A stretch of DNA of 64,000 bases. Origin: Betaproteobacteria bacterium. GTDB taxonomy: Bacteria > Pseudomonadota > Gammaproteobacteria > Burkholderiales > CAIKXV01. This document shows, in pieces, positions 58,543 through 64,000 of this stretch (position 1 is the stretch's first letter; each line of letters starts with the position of its first letter). The DNA lies in contig JAJTHE010000008.1 in the NCBI GenBank assembly GCA_021298815.1, forward strand, positions 16,105 to 80,104, written 5' to 3'. The notes under the pieces are model-generated. The model searched no databases, had not been told where the DNA came from, and was given only the letters and a program-made list of their open reading frames with translations. A program made the translations under genes and the position numbers.

Positions 58543-59022
58543 TTGAGCAACGACACAGAGGTTTCCCCCGACGGGCTCATCTATTTCGAGGACATGACGG
58601 TCGGCCGGCATTTCAACACCGGCACGGTGGTGATGGAGGAGGCGGAGATGATCCGCTTCGCGAGGGAGTTCGACCCGCAGCCGATGCATACCGACCCGGA
58701 CGCCGGACGGGCGTCGATCTTCGGCAGCCTGATCGGCAGCGGCTGGTACACCGCGGCGCTGACGATGAAGCTGGTGATCGGCGGCGACATGCGCTCGGAC
58801 GACCGCGGACGGGTCGGGCTGGGCATCGAACTGCTGCGCTGGCCGACGCCGACACGCCCCGGGGATATCCTGACGGCGGTCACCGAGATCCTGGAGGCGC
58901 GGCCGTCCGGGTCCCGGCCGGACAGGGGCATCGTCAAGCTGCGGACGCTGACCTACAACCAGAATCGCGAGGTGATGCAGGAACTGGTCGCCAACGTGCT
59001 GGTGCCGCGCCGTCCGGCCTGA
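58543..59022 (+). CDS. MaoC family dehydratase
   Basis: FEDMTVGRHFNTGTVVMEEAEMIRFAREFDPQPMHTDPDAG...FGSLIGSGWYTAALTMKL; TTG start. Confidence 0.88.
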   Translation: MSNDTEVSPDGLIYFEDMTVGRHFNTGTVVMEEAEMIRFAREFDPQPMHTDPDAGRASIFGSLIGSGWYTAALTMKLVIGGDMRSDDRGRVGLGIELLRWPTPTRPGDILTAVTEILEARPSGSRPDRGIVKLRTLTYNQNREVMQELVANVLVPRRPA

Positions 59023-59157
59023 CGGCCGGGGACGGGAGCCATCGCGCCGGTGGATCGGCGCGGGTAGCGCCTGCCTGTCTACAGTTTTTCGACGGCGGGC
59101 CGTTACCGGATCGCCGGATGGCGGATCACGGGTTGCCCGTGCCCGGTCCGCCGGCAG

Positions 59158-60279
59158 GTGTCCCGATCCAGAGCCAAGGCCTTGAGCGAAAAACCTCTTT
59201 TCCTGCACGATCCGAACGACGAGGCGAGCCCGGGGACGACTTTGCCTGCCGTGCGCGACCCGGGTGTGGCAGGCGACGCCGACGGTGCGGCCGGGCAGGG
59301 GCTGCGCGCGCCGAGGGTGGCCCGGAGCGAGCGGCGCGTGCTGGCCGTGCTGTTCGCCGATGTCTGCAACAGCACCGCGCTGTATGCGACGCTGGGCGAT
59401 ACCCTGGCGAAGACCGCGATCGACGAATGCTTCGAGCGCATGCTGCTGCTGCTGGCGAAGTTCGAGGGCCGCCTGGTGAAGACGATCGGCGACGAGGTGC
59501 TGTGCGTCTTCCCGACGGTCGACCAGGCGGTGCTCGCGGCGAGCGAGATGCAGGTCGTGGTGGCCGAGCGCCGCTTCGGCGGCCAGCCGATCCAGCTGCA
59601 CATCGGGCTGCACTACGGGCCGGCGCTGGTCTCGGTCAACGACGTCTATGGCGACACGGTGAACGTCGCGGGCTACCTGACCGCGGTGGCTGCGGCGGAC
59701 CAGATCGTCGCCAGCGAAGCCGCGGCGGTACAGCTGTCGGCGGCGCTGAAGAGCTGCGTGCGCCCGGTTTACCGCGCGGTGCTCAAGGGTTCCGGACGCG
59801 AGACCACCGTCTACCAGGTGGTCTGGTCGCGCAGCGAGGGTGAACTCACCGAAGCCAGCTTCGAATTCGATCGCAGGCTGCCGCCCGACATGGGCGCATT
59901 GCTGCTCGAATTCGGCGAGGACGTGCTCGAGGTGAAGGCCGAACGCCCGCTGGTGCGCATCGGCCGTTCGCCGAAATGCGACCTGGTGGTGGACGCGACG
60001 AAGGTGTCGCGCCAGCACCTGACCATCCAGCTGCGGCGCACCCACTTCTACCTGGTCGACCAGAGCATCAACGGCACCTGGGTCACCACCGAAGGCGGCG
60101 ACGAGTGCCACCTGCTGCGCGCCGAGATGATGGTGTCGGGTGCCGGCGTGATCTCGCTCGGCTGTACTCAGGCCGCGGCCCCCGAGCGCCGTATCCTGTT
60201 CCGCCACGACCGCCGCTCGGCGTTCCGCCTGAGCGATGCCAAGGCGGAAGTGCTGCCGTTTCCCACGCCCCGGCGCTAG
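59158..60279 (+). CDS. Class III adenylate/guanylate cyclase-like domain + C-terminal FHA domain
   Basis: VLAVLFADVCNSTALYATLG, VKTIGDEVLCVFP, YGDTVNVAGYL; FHA: LVRIGRSPKCDLVVDATKVSRQHLTIQLRRTHFYLVDQSINGTWV. Confidence 0.9.
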   Translation: MSRSRAKALSEKPLFLHDPNDEASPGTTLPAVRDPGVAGDADGAAGQGLRAPRVARSERRVLAVLFADVCNSTALYATLGDTLAKTAIDECFERMLLLLAKFEGRLVKTIGDEVLCVFPTVDQAVLAASEMQVVVAERRFGGQPIQLHIGLHYGPALVSVNDVYGDTVNVAGYLTAVAAADQIVASEAAAVQLSAALKSCVRPVYRAVLKGSGRETTVYQVVWSRSEGELTEASFEFDRRLPPDMGALLLEFGEDVLEVKAERPLVRIGRSPKCDLVVDATKVSRQHLTIQLRRTHFYLVDQSINGTWVTTEGGDECHLLRAEMMVSGAGVISLGCTQAAAPERRILFRHDRRSAFRLSDAKAEVLPFPTPRR

Positions 60280-60344
60280 CTGGGGCGTGGGTGCAGACCC
60301 GGCGTCAGCCGGGGCAGGGTTCGGTCCCGGCGCTGGCCGGGACC
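60269..60344. repeat. Three tandem palindromic units CCCGGCGYYRGCYGGG at 28-29 bp spacing (terminator/REP-like)
   Basis: 60269-60284 CCCGGCGCTAGCTGGG; 60298-60313 CCCGGCGTCAGCCGGG; 60326-60341 CCCGGCGCTGGCCGGG; extended stems CCCACGCCCC/GGGGCGTGGG and GGTCCCGGC/GCCGGGACC. Confidence 0.65.
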
Positions 60345-60351
60345 CGGGCCG

Positions 60352-61689
60352 TCACTTCCGTGCAGCGGCCGCCACGTCCCCGGCGCTCGCCAGTGCGCCG
60401 ACCTTCCACGCCAGGCCCAGCACCTTGTCCACCTGCGCCTCCGGCAGCACGTCCTCGGCCAGTCCGCGGAACTTCGCTTCCAGGTCGGCATCGGTCTGCG
60501 GCCGCTTCAGGCTGCCGATGGCGGCCTCGACATACTTGCTCAGCGTACGGCCGTCCTTCAGCGTCACCTCGACCAGGGTCTGGTCCTCGTGCATCGTGGT
60601 GTCGATCACAGCGGTGACCTTGTTGCGCAGCGCGACCACCTTCGCATCGCGCACTACCGCGTCGCTGTATTCGCGCTCGCCGGCGGCACCGTAGATGAAG
60701 CCGGCCGCGGCCGAGTGGTACACGCTGAACTTGCCTTCCAGGCCGGTCTGCGGCGTCTTCTTCCCCGTGAGTTCCAGCACCAGCGGATGCACCTTGGCCA
60801 GCACCGAGGCGATCTCGTCGCCGGTGAGCCTGTGTTCGTTGCGCAGCTGCACGCAGGCGTCGATGATCGGGTGGATCACGATGCCGCAGGCGAACGGCTT
60901 GTAGGTGTTGAGGTCGATCTCGAAGGTCTTGCCCAGGCCTTCGGTGATTTCCGACGGATCGAACTTGGTCGACAGCACGTGCGCGAAGCCGCGCGGGGCC
61001 TCGATGCCGCGGTTCGAGCTGGTGAAGTTCTTCTCCGCGAGCAGCGCGGACATCAGGCCGTTCTTCGCCGCGTTGCCCGGGTGGAACGGCTTGCACATGG
61101 TGCCGAACATCTCGCGCAGGCCGGACGACTGGGTGGCGGCGATGCCTAGCGCCCAGACCATCTGCTGTTCGTTCAGGCCGAGCAGCTTGCCGCAGGCGGC
61201 GGCCGCACCCATCACGCCGGCGGTGCCGGTGATGTGCCAGCCGGTATCGTAGTGGTTCGGATAGACCGAGTTGCCGATCCGGCACTCGACCTCGACGCCC
61301 AGCACCAGCGCATGCACGAAGTCTTCGCCGCTGACCGGACGATGCTCGGCCAGGGCCAGGATCGCCGAGCACACCGGGCCGGCCGGGTGGATCACCGTCT
61401 TCAGGTGGGTGTCGTCGAAGTCGAACATGTGCGAGCTGATGCCGTTGAGCAGTGCGGCATGCAGGATGTCGAGCCGCTCGCTGCGGCCGAGCACCGAGGC
61501 CTGGGCTGCGCCTGCCATCGGCGCCAGCGCGGCCAGCGCGATGTCCATGCCCTCATGGTGCGAGCCGCCGATCGCGCAGCCAAGCCAGTTGACGAAGGTG
61601 CGCGTGGCATGGTGGCGGGTGGCCGCCGGGATCGATTCGAAACGCGACTCGACGACATAGCGGGCGAGGATTCGGGTGACTTCTTCCAT
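60352..61689 (-). CDS. MmgE/PrpD family protein
   Basis: FVNWLGCAIGGSHHEGMDIALAAL, LLNGISSHMFDFDDTHLKTVIHPAGPVCSAILALAE, TGTAGVMGAAAACGKLLGL. Confidence 0.93.
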   Translation of the reverse strand: MEEVTRILARYVVESRFESIPAATRHHATRTFVNWLGCAIGGSHHEGMDIALAALAPMAGAAQASVLGRSERLDILHAALLNGISSHMFDFDDTHLKTVIHPAGPVCSAILALAEHRPVSGEDFVHALVLGVEVECRIGNSVYPNHYDTGWHITGTAGVMGAAAACGKLLGLNEQQMVWALGIAATQSSGLREMFGTMCKPFHPGNAAKNGLMSALLAEKNFTSSNRGIEAPRGFAHVLSTKFDPSEITEGLGKTFEIDLNTYKPFACGIVIHPIIDACVQLRNEHRLTGDEIASVLAKVHPLVLELTGKKTPQTGLEGKFSVYHSAAAGFIYGAAGEREYSDAVVRDAKVVALRNKVTAVIDTTMHEDQTLVEVTLKDGRTLSKYVEAAIGSLKRPQTDADLEAKFRGLAEDVLPEAQVDKVLGLAWKVGALASAGDVAAAARK

Positions 61690-61801
61690 GTACGGCTCCT
61701 GGCATGCGGGTGTCACGCGGCACGCATCGTGGCGCGCGCGACGGGCACGAAAAAGCCGCGATTCTACCGAACCGCGGCTTCGGGGTACTGCCGGCTGGCA
61801 A

Positions 61802-62269
61802 TCAGACGGTTTCCGGCATCTTCGTCCGGGTGCCGAACTGCGACGACGACAGGGTGCCTTCGGCAACGCCGTTGGCCACCGTCTCGTCCGGGAAGATCAG
61901 CTCGACCTTGTTGCCGACCGGGTCCTTGGTGAAGACCTGGTAGGCATTGGTCGATACCAGCTGCTCTTCGTACTCGACGCCGAGGGCCTTGATGCGCGAG
62001 CGGTAGTCGTCAATCCCGACGCAGTGGTAGGCGGTGTGGTCGTAGCCCGAATGCGCCTCGTCGATGCCGGCCCAGTCTTCCGGGAAACGGACGACGACAT
62101 GGAGCAGCGGGTGGTCGCCGTCGTACATCCAGATGCCCTCGGACGGAAAGGGCGGGCGATAGCCCACCTTCAGGCCCAGCAGCCCTTCGTAGAACGTCTC
62201 GATCTTCGGCAGGTCCGAACGGCGGCAGCCGATGTTGATGTGGTGCACGGGAACGCGCGACTGGGTCAT
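61802..62269 (-). CDS. VOC/glyoxalase family protein
   Basis: VPVHHINIGCRRSDLPKIETFYEGLLGLKVGYRP...HTAYHCVGIDDYRSRIKALGVEYEE...VFTKDPVGNKVELIF. Confidence 0.88.
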   Translation of the reverse strand: MTQSRVPVHHINIGCRRSDLPKIETFYEGLLGLKVGYRPPFPSEGIWMYDGDHPLLHVVVRFPEDWAGIDEAHSGYDHTAYHCVGIDDYRSRIKALGVEYEEQLVSTNAYQVFTKDPVGNKVELIFPDETVANGVAEGTLSSSQFGTRTKMPETV

Positions 62270-62405
62270 GTCTCTCTCCTGAGGATCGCGGCGCGGTCCG
62301 GCCGCAGTTGGATGATTTCCGGCTACCCGTCCACTTTACTCCCGCAGCGCCGGGGGCTCAAATGATGCCGGCCCTGGCCGCGCTGAATCAATCGGACCGG
62401 CCGGC

Positions 62406-63395
62406 TCAGTCGATCCGGACCTTCGCCGTCTTCACCACCTTGGCCAGCTTCTCGATCTCGGAACGGATCATCGCGCCGAACGCTTCCGGGGTGCTCCCGG
62501 CAATGTCGGCACCGACTCCGGTCAGCCGTTCGCGCACGTCCGGCTCTTTCAGGATGCGCACCAGTTCGGCGTTGATGCGGTTGATGATCTCGCGCGGCGT
62601 ACCGGCCGGCACGAGGATGCCGTTCCAGGAATTGTTGGCGTAGCCCGGCAATCCGGACTCGGCCACCGTGGGCACGCCCGGCAGCACTGGCGAGCGCGTC
62701 TCGGTGGTCACTGCCAGCGCACGCAGCCGGCCACTGCGGATGTGCGGCGTCGCGCTGATCGTGTTCTCGAACTGCATCGAGGTCTGGCCGCCGAGCAGGT
62801 CCATCAGGGCCGGTGCGGAGCTCTTGTAGGGCACGTGCACCATGTCGAGCCCGGCCAGCTGCTTGAACATCTCGCCGGAGATGTGCCCGAGGCCACCCGA
62901 ACCGGACGATCCGAAGGTGAGTTCGCCGGGACGCTTCCTCGCCAGCGCGATCAGCTCCTTCACCGACTTCACCGGCAGCGACGGATTGACCACCAGCACC
63001 GCCGGGGAACTGGTCAGGTGGATCACCGGCGCGAAGTCCTTGAGCATGTCGAACGGCAGCTTGTAGAGCGACGGATTCACCGCGATCGTGCCGACCGTCG
63101 CGATCACCCAGGTGTAGCCGTCCGGGGGCGACTTCACGGCGAGCTCCATGCCGATGTTGCCGTTGGCGCCGCCGCGGTTCTCGACCACGACCTGCTGGCC
63201 CCAGGCCTCGGTCACCTTCTGCGCCAGCAACCGTGCGGTCTGGTCGGTCGGGCCGCCCGGGGTGAACGGACAGATCAGGCGGATGGGCTTGGCCGGGAAT
63301 GCCGGCTGGGCCGCGGCTGAAAAAGGTAACAGCAGCGCGGCCGACGCGAGCAACAGCAGGCGCGCGGCATCCTGTCGCGGAACGGGTGCTTTCAT
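62406..63395 (-). CDS. Bug/TctC family substrate-binding protein
   Basis: FPAKPIRLICPFTPGGPTDQTAR, PPDGYTWVIA, HVPYKSSAPALMD. Confidence 0.93.
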   Translation of the reverse strand: MKAPVPRQDAARLLLLASAALLLPFSAAAQPAFPAKPIRLICPFTPGGPTDQTARLLAQKVTEAWGQQVVVENRGGANGNIGMELAVKSPPDGYTWVIATVGTIAVNPSLYKLPFDMLKDFAPVIHLTSSPAVLVVNPSLPVKSVKELIALARKRPGELTFGSSGSGGLGHISGEMFKQLAGLDMVHVPYKSSAPALMDLLGGQTSMQFENTISATPHIRSGRLRALAVTTETRSPVLPGVPTVAESGLPGYANNSWNGILVPAGTPREIINRINAELVRILKEPDVRERLTGVGADIAGSTPEAFGAMIRSEIEKLAKVVKTAKVRID

Positions 63396-63444
63396 GTTCT
63401 CCTCCTTCGGAGCGTTGTCCTTGTTTGCCGAGGACTTTACCCCG

Positions 63445-64000
63445 TCAATCGACCGGGGAGAACCCCGCCGCGACGATCACTGCGCGGCCCTGCGCGGAGC
63501 ACAGCAGGTCGAAGAAGGCCTGTCCGAGCGCGGGTTCGCTGCCCTTCGCGGCGCGGGCTGCGCCGTAGGCGGTGATCACCTGCAGGTCGGCAGGGAACGC
63601 GGGCAGCAGGTCGATGGTCGGTATCGGCTTGATCTCGCTGACCTGGGTGACGCCGATAGAGCCCGGGATGCGCTGCTCGCCGAGCCAGGTCATCGACACG
63701 TTGCCGTTGGGGAAATGGCGGATACGGTCGGCCAGCGCGTCGCGGATGCCCAGCCTGATCAGCGCATTGTCGAAGTTGCGCCCGGCCGATGCGATCTGCG
63801 GATCGGGATAGACCACGACGCTCGCCGCCAGCATCGTGGCACGCAGCGCGTCCGGCGTGGACACATCCACCGCCGGATGGCCCTTCGGCACCACCACGCC
63901 CATGCCGACCCGGCCGAGCGTGCGCTGCGAACCGGGTACGACCCAGCCGGTGGCCGCGAGATCGTCCAGCATCTCCGGGGTCAGCAGGATCACATCGGCC
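63445..64000 (-). CDS. Periplasmic substrate-binding protein (ModA/PBP-like), N-terminus beyond window
   Basis: MLDDLAATGWVVPGSQRTLGRVGMGVVVPKGHPAVDVSTPDALRATMLAASVVVYPDP...; truncated at window edge. Confidence 0.7.
   Translation of the reverse strand, partial: ADVILLTPEMLDDLAATGWVVPGSQRTLGRVGMGVVVPKGHPAVDVSTPDALRATMLAASVVVYPDPQIASAGRNFDNALIRLGIRDALADRIRHFPNGNVSMTWLGEQRIPGSIGVTQVSEIKPIPTIDLLPAFPADLQVITAYGAARAAKGSEPALGQAFFDLLCSAQGRAVIVAAGFSPVD

Overview
High-GC proteobacterial chromosome segment, most likely betaproteobacterial (Burkholderiales-like; inferred from gene content, no taxonomy search possible). It is densely coding, with one tRNA (tRNA-Ser, CGA) and no rRNA, CRISPR array, integrase or transposase seen. 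The dominant theme is 11 orphan Bug/TctC tripartite tricarboxylate transporter solute-binding proteins without TctA/TctB partners, interleaved with catabolic enzymes (amidohydrolases, CoA ligase, SDR, MaoC, MmgE/PrpD, CocE, dienelactone hydrolase, VOC). Other content: MltF lytic transglycosylase, HigBA toxin-antitoxin, DCC-COQ7 fusion, CorA, a three-domain peptidoglycan-hydrolase-like protein, a gnd-pgl-zwf operon, phosphonoacetate hydrolase, ubiX, pyrD, dusA, ABC exporter and a cyclase-FHA protein. The two most interesting signals are: (1) a carboxymuconolactone decarboxylase/AhpD-like gene (45199-45804) with an in-frame TGA exactly at the second Cys of its predicted CxxC motif, followed at once by a SECIS-like hairpin, making it a candidate CxxU selenoprotein; and (2) a compact nine-gene divergent cluster (36396-45187) with two fatty-acid desaturases, a Rieske oxygenase, a GH3-type acyl-acid amido synthetase, two GNAT-like acyltransferases, an Asp/Asn beta-hydroxylase-like protein, an alpha/beta hydrolase and a PAP2 phosphatase, which looks like an uncharacterised modified-lipid or lipo-amide pathway. 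Three small genes, two of them clearly exported types, appear to be decayed pseudogenes.
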